Shown here piece by piece: positions 17,481-26,048 of a stretch of 64,000 nt of DNA. Position 1 is the first letter of the stretch; every line of letters begins with the position of its first letter. Source of the stretch: Nitrosopumilaceae archaeon (lineage in GTDB: Archaea > Thermoproteota > Nitrososphaeria > Nitrososphaerales > Nitrosopumilaceae); assembly GCA_028279545.1 (NCBI GenBank), contig JANQNN010000035.1, positions 150,951-214,950 of the forward strand. The letters are read 5' to 3'. The notes below the pieces were generated by a model that searched no databases, was not told where the DNA came from, and was given only the letters and a program-made list of their open reading frames with translations. A program made the translations under genes and the position numbers.

Positions 17481-18218
17481 ATGTATGGCAAAGCTTGGGA
17501 TGATATGGCATCTGAATACGATAACTGCGTTGAAAAAAATCAAGATAAAGTAATCTCAAATTACATATCAGAAGAAATCAAAATAATTGCAAACCTTTGC
17601 AAGAAAATAATCAAACCCGGCAAAAAATATACAATAATTGACCTAGGTTCTGGAACAGGCAGGGTCATCTTTTCACTTTACAAGAGTCTAGGCGATTCCG
17701 TGTCTTACTATGGCCTTGATGCATCTGAATCCATGGTTCAGCTATCAAAAGCAAAACAGTCTGAACTTAATTTCAAAAATATTTCATTTCTTAATCATGA
17801 CGTTACTGATTCAAAAATTGATTCATTGTTTGATGACTCAATAAAGATTCCAATGTGTGTTTACAATACCATAGGAGTCATACCCGTACCAAAAAGACAG
17901 CAATTCTTTGACAATATGACAAGACTTGCAGGAAAAGAGGGATTTGCCCTAATTTCTGCGTTTAATGGAGATGATTTTGCATTTGCAGCGCCGCAAATTT
18001 ACAATCCAATGAAAAGTATGGTAAAAAGAATTGATGAAGATTCTTTTGATGAGAAAAAAATTGCATTTAGAAACAGTTTAGGGTATTACAGTCAATGGTT
18101 TACACGAAATCAAATAAAAAAACTGCTAAACTCAAATGCTGAACCCATTCCAATTGAGGTATCTATTAACAACAAAATACACGCTTTAGGTCATGTGTTT
18201 GTAGATAGAGATCTTTAA
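17481..18218 (+). CDS. Class I SAM-dependent methyltransferase
   Basis: Motif I is IIDLGSGTGRVIFSLY, followed by the acidic ribose-binding strand YYGLDASESMV and a later NHDVTDSK. The 245-residue size is usual for small class I methyltransferases. The frame opens at TTG 17472, but ATG 17481 (MYGKAWDDMASEYDNCV) gives the normal N-terminus. Substrate unknown. It stands alone. Confidence 0.82.
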   Translation: MYGKAWDDMASEYDNCVEKNQDKVISNYISEEIKIIANLCKKIIKPGKKYTIIDLGSGTGRVIFSLYKSLGDSVSYYGLDASESMVQLSKAKQSELNFKNISFLNHDVTDSKIDSLFDDSIKIPMCVYNTIGVIPVPKRQQFFDNMTRLAGKEGFALISAFNGDDFAFAAPQIYNPMKSMVKRIDEDSFDEKKIAFRNSLGYYSQWFTRNQIKKLLNSNAEPIPIEVSINNKIHALGHVFVDRDL

Positions 18219-18248
18219 TTCAAAATTAATTTTAAAAAAAATAAAAAA

Positions 18249-18401
18249 TTAGGACTTTTCAAGGTCCTTAATTCTTTCTGCTACTCCTTGACTTTCTTTG
18301 TCAAGATCATCTTTGTACTCTTTTAGCAGCGAGATTCGCTCTTCTTTCGTTAAAAAGCTTCGAACTTTGCTACTTGATACTACACCACAACTGTATCCCA
18401 T
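18249..18401 (-). CDS. Small 50-residue coiled-coil protein divergent from padR
   Basis: The true start is the ATG at 18401, because a very strong Shine-Dalgarno sequence (AGGAGGTGAT on the minus strand) lies directly before it. The product MGYSCGVVSSSKVRSF is followed by a charged helix (TKEERISLLKEYKDDLDKES). Strong ribosome-binding sites are rare in this window, so it is probably highly expressed. It shares its promoter region with the divergent PadR gene and may be its target. Function unknown. Confidence 0.7.
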   Translation of the reverse strand: MGYSCGVVSSSKVRSFLTKEERISLLKEYKDDLDKESQGVAERIKDLEKS

Positions 18402-18481
18402 TGTATCACCTCCTTTTTGATTATATCGGACATACGATACATACAGTTCAAATGTATTTATATATATCGGATGTCCAATAT
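18402..18481. promoter_or_regulatory. Divergent promoter with PadR-operator-like inverted repeats
   Basis: Between the two divergent genes lie ATACAT and ATGTAT (18439-18459 region) separated by 9 bases, and an outer pair, GGACAT near 18427 and ATGTCC near 18470. A TATA element (TTTATATATA) lies about 25 bases ahead of the padR ATG, so the padR transcript is probably leaderless. PadR proteins commonly bind ATGT/ACAT-type dyads, so autoregulation is likely. Confidence 0.5.
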
Positions 18482-18790
18482 ATGAACATGGCAAAGTTTG
18501 CAGATGACTGCTGTGATATGAGGGGATTGTTGGGATTTTTGATTCTGTTTTTGCTTTCAAAAAAAAATATGCATGGCCAAGAAATTGCAGATGAAATTGC
18601 AAAAAGGCGAGGAGACAAGCCTAGTCCAGGCACGATTTATCCAGCATTAAAAGGCCTTAGAGAGGCAGGTTTTCTAAAAGAAGACAAGGTTGGAAAAACA
18701 ATAACGTACAGCCTTACACCAAGAGGAAAAAAGGCACTCTCTATTGCAAAAAAGAGATTTACAAAAACGTTTTTGGGGGTATTTCCATAA
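18482..18790 (+). CDS. PadR-family transcriptional regulator
   Basis: A winged-helix PadR-like domain: MRGLLGFLILFLLSKKNMHG, then EIADEIAKRRGDKPSPGTIY (recognition helix region), ALKGLREAGFLKED and the wing TITYSLTPRGKKAL. ATG 18482 or 18488 are both possible; the TATA box suggests a leaderless start here. The final codons overlap the start of the pirin gene, implying co-transcription. It most likely represses its own promoter and that of the divergent small gene. Confidence 0.82.
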   Translation: MNMAKFADDCCDMRGLLGFLILFLLSKKNMHGQEIADEIAKRRGDKPSPGTIYPALKGLREAGFLKEDKVGKTITYSLTPRGKKALSIAKKRFTKTFLGVFP

Positions 18791-19683
18791 TCGAAGAAAA
18801 ACAAATCCAGCAGCGAACAATTTCTCAAATAATTACTGCAAAAACTACTACTGAAGGAGACGGATTTATTGTTCACAGACCTTTTCCAAATTATGCAACA
18901 AGAGACTTTGATCCGTTCTTGTTACTTGATGAAATGGGACCAATAACTTTAGGTTCTGGTGAAGCAAAGGGTGCATCTGATCATCCACATAGAGGATTTG
19001 AGACAGTAACTTATGTAATTGAAGGTGCCTTTGAGCATAAAGATTCTCAAGGAAATTCTGGAAAACTATTTGCAGGTGATGTACAATGGATGACAGCTGG
19101 CTCAGGAGTTGTTCATTCTGAGATGCCAGAAAAAGAATTTGCTCAAAAAGGCGGAAGACTACATGGTTTTCAGCTTTGGGTAAACTTGCCAAAAAAAGAC
19201 AAAATGATAAACCCACGATACCAAGATGTACCTTCAAAAAATATTCCAATTGCAACAAGTGATGATAAAAAAGCTGCAGTCAAAGTAATTGCAGGACAAT
19301 CAATGGGAAAAACTGCAATAATTGATACAAAAACTCCAATAATGTATCTGCATTTTACAATAAAACCAGGAGGAAAAGTAATTCAAGATATACCTCAAAG
19401 TTACAATGCTTTTGCATATGTTGCAAGGGGTGTAGTAAAGTTTGGAGCAGAAAACCAAACTGCCAAAAAAGAACAAGCTGTATTTTTTGAAAGAAATGGA
19501 GACCAAATTGTTTTTTCAGTACCTTCTGAATCAGAGTTGCCAGCTGATATACTTCTTTTGGCCGGAGAGCCACTTGGTGAGCCAGTCAAAAGATATGGAC
19601 CATTTGTTATGAATACTGAAGAAGAACTACAGCAAGCAATTGATGACTATAAAGACGGTAAAATGGGAAAAATCAATTTTTAA
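18781..19683 (+). CDS. Pirin family protein (cupin)
   Basis: Pirin metal ligands are present: SDHPHRGFETVTYV (two His) and GVVHSEMPE (His, Glu), which bind Fe or Ni in the N-terminal cupin. The second cupin begins near MYLHFTIKPGGK. Length about 300 residues is normal. No ATG, GTG or TTG exists in frame between the stop at 18658 and TTG 18919, which would cut into the first domain (DPFLLLDEMGP). Homology extends upstream through QRTISQIITA, so the start is probably ATT at 18781 (ISIIEEK; Met expected), overlapping the padR stop by ten bases. A mutation or sequence error is also possible. Pirins act as quercetinases or transcriptional cofactors. Confidence 0.8.
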   Translation: MSIIEEKQIQQRTISQIITAKTTTEGDGFIVHRPFPNYATRDFDPFLLLDEMGPITLGSGEAKGASDHPHRGFETVTYVIEGAFEHKDSQGNSGKLFAGDVQWMTAGSGVVHSEMPEKEFAQKGGRLHGFQLWVNLPKKDKMINPRYQDVPSKNIPIATSDDKKAAVKVIAGQSMGKTAIIDTKTPIMYLHFTIKPGGKVIQDIPQSYNAFAYVARGVVKFGAENQTAKKEQAVFFERNGDQIVFSVPSESELPADILLLAGEPLGEPVKRYGPFVMNTEEELQQAIDDYKDGKMGKINF

Positions 19684-19837
19684 TTTTATTTTTAATTTTT
19701 TCTTCAAAAACGTTTCAAATCAAAGCAAAACTTGAAATTATTTTTACAACAAAAGCACGATATCTCCAAAAGTACGCTGGTTTGCAAGTTTGATATTTTG
19801 CTAAACCCATTTAACTAGTTTCAAGGCAATAGAAACT

Positions 19838-20269
19838 ATGAAAGTAATGAGAATAATGGTAGGCCTTGATGGATCTAAAAATTCCCTTAGAGGCTTAGAT
19901 AGGGCAATAATTTTGGCAAAACAAGCCAATGCCAAGATTATTGGTGTTCATAGCGACACACGACATGGATTGTTCACTGCAGTCCACCTCCCAAGAATAA
20001 AAGAAGAAAAATGGACAAATGAGGCTCGAGGGATAATCTCAAAAGCCAGGAAAAAAGCTGAAAACAAAGGGATTCCATTTGAAGGAATAGTAATTGCAGG
20101 AAGATCAGCTGGAATTGATTTAGCTACCTTTGCAAATAATCCAAAAAACAAAATTGACCATATTGTAATTGGCGCACGGGGAGTCAATATTGTAAGGGAG
20201 TTCTTTTTTGGTAGCACATCAAATTTTGTTTTACACAAGGCAAAACCACCAATAACTGTTGTAAAATAA
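19838..20269 (+). CDS. Universal stress protein (UspA) family
   Basis: Single 143-residue domain with RIMVGLDGSKNSLRGLDR at the start and DHIVIGARGVNIVREFFFGS near the end, where the Gly-Arg-Gly and G-S pair fit the nucleotide-binding pattern; it ends KPPITVVK. The central insertion is basic (KARKKAENKG). Transcribed alone. Confidence 0.87.
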   Translation: MKVMRIMVGLDGSKNSLRGLDRAIILAKQANAKIIGVHSDTRHGLFTAVHLPRIKEEKWTNEARGIISKARKKAENKGIPFEGIVIAGRSAGIDLATFANNPKNKIDHIVIGARGVNIVREFFFGSTSNFVLHKAKPPITVVK

Positions 20270-20404
20270 AGAAGAATAAAAAAGAGAAAAACCAATGATT
20301 TCTGAAGACATGAGAGTGATCATAGACAAGAAATTATTGCGTTATTATTTATTCAAATTTAATAAAATTGAAAATTAAAACACAAATAAAAAAATGAAAA
20401 AATT

Positions 20405-21343
20405 ATGCAAGTATTAGATCTAATCAAAAATAAAATAACGTGGATTGTTTTTGCAACTATCGTTTTTTACATTATATTTATTTTGATATCAGATGTTGAA
20501 AAAATTTCAGAATACTTTTTACAAATTAAACTAGAGTTTCTTGTTTTGATAGTCTTACTTGTTTTTTTATCTCATGTCGTGAAAAGTTTTCGTCAAAAAG
20601 AATTGTTAAATGTACTTGGAGAAAAAATTACGTCTAGACAAAATTTTATTATTTACATGGCAGGTTTATCGCTGATTAATACTCCAGGCGGGGTTGGTAC
20701 TTTTATCAAGTCATACTATCTAAAAGAAAAATGTAAAATTCCATTAGAAAAATCCATTCCCGTTATTTTCTGGGAGAGATACCATGATTTGCTAGCAGGT
20801 GTCACCATAATTCTTGCTAGTCTCGTACTTTACTTTAGTTTGATTTCAATAACTTTGGTTATTGTCTCATCAGTTATTTTGATTGGAATATTTCTTTTAA
20901 TGAAAATGCAGAGTTTTCCATTATTTCTCTACAAGAAACTTTCAAAAACAAGTTTCATTTCAAAAAACTTTCCAGAGGTGGGACCAAGTAAGTCCTTTTC
21001 TATCTTGACTAGTTCTGGAAATATGACAAAAGGGTGGTTGCTTAGTGTATTTGGATGGCTGGTTGATTCTGTGGCAGTTTATGTGGTTTTTTTGGCATTA
21101 AACGTAGATTTAGGCTACCTGCTTACATCCCAAATTTACTTTACTTCCCTAGGGTATGGTGCTTTATCTCTACTTCCAGGAGGTATTGGAGTGCATGAGA
21201 GTATGCAAGATTTTCTCTTGTTGCAGCAAGGATTAGAATTGCATGTAGCCTCATCTCTTGTCGTTTTATCACGATTATCTACCATTTGGCTTGCCACTAT
21301 TTTGGGAGCTTGTTTTACAAGATTTGCAATCAAAAAACACTAA
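20405..21343 (+). CDS. Integral membrane protein, UPF0104 / lysylphosphatidylglycerol-synthase-TM (flippase-like) family
   Basis: About eight hydrophobic helices. The family motif NTPGGVGTFIKSYYLKEK with ERYHDLLAG, and the later SLLPGGIGVHESM, match the UPF0104/LPG-synthase transmembrane family. Archaeal members such as AglD-related proteins are linked to lipid-linked sugar or polar-lipid handling. At 312 residues the protein has only the membrane module, without a glycosyltransferase or synthase domain. It may flip or organise a lipid-linked precursor for surface glycans; this is inference. Confidence 0.8.
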   Translation: MQVLDLIKNKITWIVFATIVFYIIFILISDVEKISEYFLQIKLEFLVLIVLLVFLSHVVKSFRQKELLNVLGEKITSRQNFIIYMAGLSLINTPGGVGTFIKSYYLKEKCKIPLEKSIPVIFWERYHDLLAGVTIILASLVLYFSLISITLVIVSSVILIGIFLLMKMQSFPLFLYKKLSKTSFISKNFPEVGPSKSFSILTSSGNMTKGWLLSVFGWLVDSVAVYVVFLALNVDLGYLLTSQIYFTSLGYGALSLLPGGIGVHESMQDFLLLQQGLELHVASSLVVLSRLSTIWLATILGACFTRFAIKKH

Positions 21344-21458
21344 ATCAACGTATTAAACCAAAAGGCGATTCAAATTATCAAAGATGAAAATTACAACTTT
21401 CATTAAATTCAGTAAGGGTAAAGTTAACAAAGAGTGTAATTTGAAGCAAGCACGAGAT

Positions 21459-22742
21459 ATGAAAATTAATCATTTTCTTAAACAAATTTCAGTTCTGTTA
21501 GGGATTTCCGTTGTTTTCTCAATAATGCTGACTGGTGTTTTTGAGGCTCAAGCGGAAGAATATGAGGTAGTAATCCCAAGAGGAGCCTTTTCTCCCCAAT
21601 GTGTAAATGCTGATACTTGTTTTGTTCCTTCTTCCCTTCAGATTCCTGTAAATGGTACAGTGGAATGGGAAAACAAAGACAATGCACCCCATACGATTGT
21701 AAGTGGGAATGGTCAAAGTGATTCTTTTGGATTGTTTTCAAGTGGAGTTTTGAATTATAATGATGAGTTTTATGTTGATTTTTCTGATTTAGGACAAGGG
21801 ACATATCCATACTATTGTTCAATTCATCCTTGGATGAAAGGTGAAATAATTGTAGGTGATGCAATGATTTCAGAACCAACGCCTCAACCAGAATCTGAAG
21901 ACAAAATCAAAGATGAAACTACAATCATAGAAAGTGATTCAAAATATGAACCTATAATGGAACACACAACCCCACATCATTCCTCAGAGAGAAATCTTGA
22001 AGATTACTCATTAAGACTAGATTGGATTCAGGAGTTTCCAGTAACTGGCCAAGTAAATGGCTTTGAGCTAATTGTAACTGATTCAAGCAAAAAGGGAATG
22101 ATGATGTCAGGAGGTGGTTGTGGAGGAGGTCATGGAGATAAAACATCTGATCACAGCTCACATGATGATAAAGGAATGAAAGAAAAAATGTCAAAACATG
22201 GAGATTCTGATGGGCACAGCTCACATGATAAAGGAATGAAAGGTATGAGCTGCGGTGGAGGAAGTCATGGAGATGACTCTAGTGCACATTCTGATAAAGG
22301 TATGAGCTGCGGTGGAGGAAGTCATGGAGATAAAACATCTGATCACAGCTCACATGATGATAAAGGAATGAAAGAAAAAATGTCAAAACATGGAGATTTT
22401 GATGGACACAGCTCACATGATAAAGGAATGGGGGGACATGAAGGTGGCTGTCCCCACTTTAAAATGGTAAAGCAATCAATTCCTAAGGTTGCTGCCTTAG
22501 AAGCAGGTGTAGAAGGTCTTGAAAATTCACTAAATATGGAGATAATTGTACTCGGAAATTCATATCCAGTAGCAATTAACGAAGATGACAATTTCAATGG
22601 GCGGTATTATGTTCTGTTTGTTCCAACAATAGCTGCACAATATGATGTACATGTTTCAGGAGTAATTGGTAATCAAAACATTGATGTTCAATTTAGTCCC
22701 TCTAGAGTAATTGATAGGAGCTTAATTCAACAAATCCCTTAA
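21459..22742 (+). CDS. Secreted cupredoxin with His/Met/Gly-rich metal-binding repeats
   Basis: With the start at ATG 21459 a normal signal peptide results (MKINHFLKQ to AQAE); an ATG at 21384 gives a 25-residue longer form. A type 1 copper domain follows, with ligands His in DNAPHTIVSG and Cys-His-Met in YYCSIHPWMKG. After an acidic linker comes a long repeat region of SDHSSHDDKGMKEKMSKHGD and GMSCGGGSHGD units, rich in His, Met and Cys. A C-terminal beta domain follows. Copper redox proteins are abundant in ammonia oxidisers. The tail could store or buffer copper. No membrane anchor is seen. Confidence 0.85.
   Translation: MKINHFLKQISVLLGISVVFSIMLTGVFEAQAEEYEVVIPRGAFSPQCVNADTCFVPSSLQIPVNGTVEWENKDNAPHTIVSGNGQSDSFGLFSSGVLNYNDEFYVDFSDLGQGTYPYYCSIHPWMKGEIIVGDAMISEPTPQPESEDKIKDETTIIESDSKYEPIMEHTTPHHSSERNLEDYSLRLDWIQEFPVTGQVNGFELIVTDSSKKGMMMSGGGCGGGHGDKTSDHSSHDDKGMKEKMSKHGDSDGHSSHDKGMKGMSCGGGSHGDDSSAHSDKGMSCGGGSHGDKTSDHSSHDDKGMKEKMSKHGDFDGHSSHDKGMGGHEGGCPHFKMVKQSIPKVAALEAGVEGLENSLNMEIIVLGNSYPVAINEDDNFNGRYYVLFVPTIAAQYDVHVSGVIGNQNIDVQFSPSRVIDRSLIQQIP
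22129..22428 (+). repeat. In-gene direct repeats in the cupredoxin tail
   Basis: About 105 bases starting at 22129 recur from 22321 with few differences, exactly 192 bases (64 codons) apart. Between and inside them a shorter unit coding KGMSCGGGSHGD is also doubled (near 22240 and 22297). The frame is kept throughout. This looks like recent internal duplication, able to expand or contract the metal-binding tail. Confidence 0.75.
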
Positions 22743-22837
22743 CCAATAGAATTTACAAAAAAAATCTTTTTTAAAAAGGATTAGTTGTATCGTTCAAATT
22801 TCCATAGAATAGCATTTAGTATTATTAAAAAATAATC

Positions 22838-23113
22838 TTAAGCTACAAGCCGATATTGTATGTCTTGAGGTGCTACATATTCAATTTGCCTCTCATGTGA
22901 GATTCTGTTTTTTCTTGATAATGTGTCACAAGCCCTTTGAATGCTTTCCAATGAATAAGGCAATCTTGCTCTCAGCTCAAGGGTGGTGTAGCTTTTCTTT
23001 TCATCTTTTTGCATGTGTTGGATGATGTGTTTTTCCATCTTATGGAATCCTATGGAAGGGCTGTCTACTTTAGGATGTTTAGCCCTGTTTCCTTTCTTCC
23101 AGAAATTTAACAT
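22838..23113 (-). CDS. Probable winged-helix DNA-binding protein
   Basis: The 91-residue product has a basic N-terminus (KKGNRAKHPK) and a helix-turn-helix-like core: HIIQHMQKDEKKSYTTLELR, then ARLPYSLESIQRACDTLSRK with an NRISHERQ wing-like end. No named family recognised. It has a palindrome-containing promoter (23117-23143), consistent with a self-regulating regulator. Confidence 0.55.
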   Translation of the reverse strand: MLNFWKKGNRAKHPKVDSPSIGFHKMEKHIIQHMQKDEKKSYTTLELRARLPYSLESIQRACDTLSRKNRISHERQIEYVAPQDIQYRLVA

Positions 23114-23116
23114 GTT

Positions 23117-23143
23117 ACTTTAAAGTTAGGATAATATTTATGA
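23117..23143 (-). promoter_or_regulatory. Promoter and palindrome ahead of the winged-helix gene
   Basis: ACTTTAAAGT (23117-23126) is a perfect 10-base palindrome four bases before the start codon. An AT-rich TATA-like element (ATAAATATTA on the minus strand) lies about 25 bases ahead, so the transcript is probably leaderless and the palindrome would sit over its first bases. The 11-mer ATTATCCTAAC here also occurs ahead of the regulator gene at 34984-35280. Confidence 0.4.
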
Positions 23144-23321
23144 CTTTAGATAAAATCTGGTAGAATATTGCAAATCAATTCTTAATTTTTTTTAAAACAA
23201 ATTTTCTTAGAATCGTTTAGTGGGAAAGTAAACGGAGTTGAGATGTTTCTCCTTTGTAGTTTGACATCAAAAAGTTTACCCCACCTAGGCATAAAAAATA
23301 CGTAAAAAACTATGGACTAAT

Positions 23322-23582
23322 TTATTTCAATTTTTTTTTTTGAATAAATGAAAATCCACAAAGACCAATTCCCGCAATAAGAATTATAACCCCTATCGAA
23401 TACTCTATTTTTAATCTCTGATGAATATTCTTTTTTTCTTCGTCAAGTAAATAATAAGACTCTTCTTCTAATTTTTCAAAAAATTGAATTTGTGGATAAT
23501 CATAAATTATAATAAAAATCCCTACTATCAAAATTATTATTCCAACAAAAAACCATCCAACATTTTTTATCTCTAAAATCAT
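23322..23582 (-). CDS. Small membrane protein with two helices and a charged middle
   Basis: Helices VGWFFVGIIILIVGIFIIIY and SIGVIILIAGIGLCGFSF flank a charged helix-prone segment (EKLEEESYYLLDEEKKNIHQ). It ends with a Lys cluster. The function is unknown. It is on the same strand as, and 50 bases after, the TetR gene, and could be the last member of that operon. Confidence 0.55.
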   Translation of the reverse strand: MILEIKNVGWFFVGIIILIVGIFIIIYDYPQIQFFEKLEEESYYLLDEEKKNIHQRLKIEYSIGVIILIAGIGLCGFSFIQKKKLK

Positions 23583-23633
23583 TTTTCTGAAATTAAATTT
23601 TATTGAGAAAATTTAAACAATTCACTTGACTCG

Positions 23634-24194
23634 CTATGACATAAAATCAATCATGGAAGAAACCATCTTTTCAATGAGTTTCTTGTCCTTTGATTTTGTT
23701 AAATGTAAATAATTTACTGTAGATGTCATCTGATTGAATGCATTGTCTAAAATATACTCTATAGGGAGATTCTTGATTGTTTTTTCTTGGATTCCTTTTT
23801 TAACAAAATTATAGAAATATGCTTCATTATCCTCTATCTTTTTTCTTGTAATTGAAGAAATATGAGGAGATGATATGAATTGAAGAATAAATTTCATCTT
23901 TTCAGGATTCTTTAATCCCCATAATATGCAATTTGTGAACATTTTTTTCATTTGAATTTTTGTAGAATCTTTTTCATCAAGATTTTTCTTAATTTCTTCG
24001 AAGAGTTCAATTTTTGCTTCTAAATATGCCTCACTGATTAACTCGTTTTTGGTTTTGAAGTGATGGAAAAGAGTGCCCGTTGCAACCTTAGATTCTTTGG
24101 AAATTTGACTGGTTGGAGTATTTTCAAATCCTTGCTTGACAAAAAGCTTTATCGCAGTTTTAATAATTTGATCTTTTTTGTTCATTTTAGACAT
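23634..24194 (-). CDS. TetR/AcrR-family transcriptional regulator
   Basis: The N-terminal DNA-binding domain is textbook TetR: IIKTAIKLFVKQGFENTPTS, ISKESKVATGTLFHHFKTKN (recognition helix). The ~130-residue remainder is the helical ligand domain. It is the last gene of a three-gene set (dehydrogenase, dehydrogenase, regulator; gaps of 25 and 12 bases). The palindrome at 25899-25922 ahead of the first gene is its likely operator. Ligand unknown, possibly a substrate of the dehydrogenases. Confidence 0.88.
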   Translation of the reverse strand: MSKMNKKDQIIKTAIKLFVKQGFENTPTSQISKESKVATGTLFHHFKTKNELISEAYLEAKIELFEEIKKNLDEKDSTKIQMKKMFTNCILWGLKNPEKMKFILQFISSPHISSITRKKIEDNEAYFYNFVKKGIQEKTIKNLPIEYILDNAFNQMTSTVNYLHLTKSKDKKLIEKMVSSMIDFMS

Positions 24195-24206
24195 TATGAA
24201 AATGCA

Positions 24207-25028
24207 CTACTTTATCATGTTATTGAGCATTTTTTCGTAAATGCCATCTCCTAGCCACTTTCTTGCCATTACCATGGGTTTGGCATATTTTCCGACAAGA
24301 TAGCGGCTTTTGGGATTTTCACTATTCACTATCTTCACAATAGTGTCTGCAATAACACTTGGTGAAGATGCAGAATTTGGATTTTTGTTCATCTCTTCAC
24401 CTACTTTGACAAACTTTTGAACTATCTCTTTGTACGGACCATTTCCAGAACGCTCAAACATTGGTTGGAACATCACATCGCCAAATTCAGTTTTGATTGC
24501 TCCAGGTTCCAAGATGACAACATTTATTCCAAATTGTTTTAATTCAATTCTTAAACAGTCTGACCATCCCTCTAGGGCATGTTTTGTTGCATGATACCAA
24601 GCACCCATTGGAAAGTAAACTTTTCCTCCCATTGAAGAAGTGTTGATAATTAATCCTGACTTTTGGTTCCTCATATGTGGAACAACAAGCTGAGTTAATT
24701 TTGCAATACCAAATAAATTAACTTCAAATTGATATTTTGCATCTTCAATAGAGGTTTCTTCAACAGAACCATACAATCCAAATCCAGCATTATTCCACAA
24801 GACATCAATTTTTCCTTGCTCTTCTATAATTTGGTCAATCGTATTAGATAGAGTTTCATATTTTGTAACGTCCATGGCAATTACTTTAGCACCAAGGGCT
24901 TCAAGATCTTTCATTTTTTCTATTCTTCTTGCAGCTGCATAAACAATGTGTCCTTGTTCTAGTAATTTTTTTGCAGTTTCATGTCCCATTCCAGAACTTG
25001 CACCTGTAATCAATATTACTTTCTTCAT
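24207..25028 (-). CDS. Short-chain dehydrogenase/reductase (SDR)
   Basis: Classical SDR: cofactor motif TGASSGMGHETAKKL, NNAGFGLYGSVEE, catalytic Ser in NTSSMGGKVYFP and the YHATKHALEGW (Tyr-x3-Lys) motif, then LEPGAIKTEF. Arg residues after the glycine motif (AARRIEKM) favour NADP(H). Length 273 is normal. Substrate unknown. Second gene of the TetR-linked operon and a paralogue of the next gene. Confidence 0.88.
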   Translation of the reverse strand: MKKVILITGASSGMGHETAKKLLEQGHIVYAAARRIEKMKDLEALGAKVIAMDVTKYETLSNTIDQIIEEQGKIDVLWNNAGFGLYGSVEETSIEDAKYQFEVNLFGIAKLTQLVVPHMRNQKSGLIINTSSMGGKVYFPMGAWYHATKHALEGWSDCLRIELKQFGINVVILEPGAIKTEFGDVMFQPMFERSGNGPYKEIVQKFVKVGEEMNKNPNSASSPSVIADTIVKIVNSENPKSRYLVGKYAKPMVMARKWLGDGIYEKMLNNMIK

Positions 25029-25053
25029 TTCTAATTCTCCAATTTCTCCTCTG

Positions 25054-25899
25054 TCATGATGCTTTTCCTAAAAGCATTTGCATCATCATCTTGTGAAATC
25101 CAACATCTCCTTGTTCTTTTTTTGCAGCAATCATTTGTTCGGCATCATTACCTGACAAATATCTCATTTGTGGAGAATCATCTGTTACTGCAGTATAGAT
25201 TGTTTCAGCAATCATTTCAGGAGTACTTCCTCCTCCTAGAGGATTTGCATCGGGCTTCATTAATGTCTCAAATGCATTTTGAAGTTTTTGCAGATCTGCG
25301 TCATAGTCTCGGATAGAATCACTTTGTGTCATGTCCATTGAACTAGTTGCAAAGTTGGTATATACTACTCCAGGCTCTACTATTTTGATTCGAATTCCAA
25401 ATTGTTCTAATTCGTATGCAATAGATTCTGAAAATCCTTCAAGGGCAAATTTTGTACTGTGGTACAGACTAGTGTAAGGCATAGTGATTAAACCTCCTAC
25501 TGACGTAAGATTGATAATCAAACCGTCCTTGTTTTGCTTGAAATGTGGCAAAAATGCTCTCATTACATTCATGGCTCCAAATAGATTTGTTTGAAATTCT
25601 CTTTGAATTTGCTCTTTTGTGGCCAATTCAAATGGCCCTATCAATCCATAACCTGCGTTGTTTAGTACTACGTCTATTTTTCCAAAATCTTGGATGGATT
25701 TGGTAACTGCTTGGCCTATAGAATCCTCATCGGTAACGTCAAGCTGGTAAACGTTAACGTTAGGGAGATTAGCTAAATCCTTTCCTTTGTCTGGTGTTCT
25801 CATGGTAGCAGCTACATTCCAGCCCTTTTGAGCAAAATATTGTACAGTAGCTTTTCCAATTCCTGAACTTGTTCCTGTGATAAATATCGTCTTGGACAT
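25054..25899 (-). CDS. Short-chain dehydrogenase/reductase (SDR), first gene of TetR-linked operon
   Basis: TGTSSGIGKATVQYF binds the cofactor; NNAGYGLIGPFEL, NLTSVGGLITMP (Ser) and YHSTKFALEGF (Tyr-x3-Lys) complete the active site; VEPGVVYTNF follows. 281 residues. The start codon lies inside the operator palindrome, and the TATA box lies 21-29 bases upstream, so the mRNA is probably leaderless. Substrate unknown. Confidence 0.88.
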   Translation of the reverse strand: MSKTIFITGTSSGIGKATVQYFAQKGWNVAATMRTPDKGKDLANLPNVNVYQLDVTDEDSIGQAVTKSIQDFGKIDVVLNNAGYGLIGPFELATKEQIQREFQTNLFGAMNVMRAFLPHFKQNKDGLIINLTSVGGLITMPYTSLYHSTKFALEGFSESIAYELEQFGIRIKIVEPGVVYTNFATSSMDMTQSDSIRDYDADLQKLQNAFETLMKPDANPLGGGSTPEMIAETIYTAVTDDSPQMRYLSGNDAEQMIAAKKEQGDVGFHKMMMQMLLGKAS

Positions 25900-25928
25900 A
25901 TAGACTGATTAGTCGGTCTATATTATAA
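25899..25928 (-). promoter_or_regulatory. TetR-type operator and TATA box of the SDR operon
   Basis: A 24-base near-perfect palindrome spans 25899-25922: outer arms TATAGAC and GTCTATA, inner GACTGATTAGTC, also a dyad. It overlaps the start codon of the first dehydrogenase gene and abuts a TATA box (TTTATAATA on the minus strand, 25920-25928). A repressor bound here would block both the polymerase and the leaderless mRNA start. Confidence 0.7.
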
Positions 25929-26048
25929 AGTTTTGTAATGATTGATTTGACAAAAATAATTGGAAATAATCAAGGTTTTTGAAAAAATTGGTTCCATATT
26001 AATTGGCTCTTGAAATTTTTTTCCAGAGGATAAAAAGTAAAGAGTGTG

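Noticed and set aside
18374..18481. N-terminal extension of PadR
   Set aside because: It would read through the promoter and TATA box; ATG 18482/18488 is the natural start.
20280..20340. C/D-box small RNA (ATGATTTCTGA and TGATC-like strings)
   Set aside because: C and D boxes are incomplete and no terminal stem is present.
22129..22428. CRISPR array
   Set aside because: The repeats are in frame within a metal-binding protein, with no spacer diversity and no cas genes.
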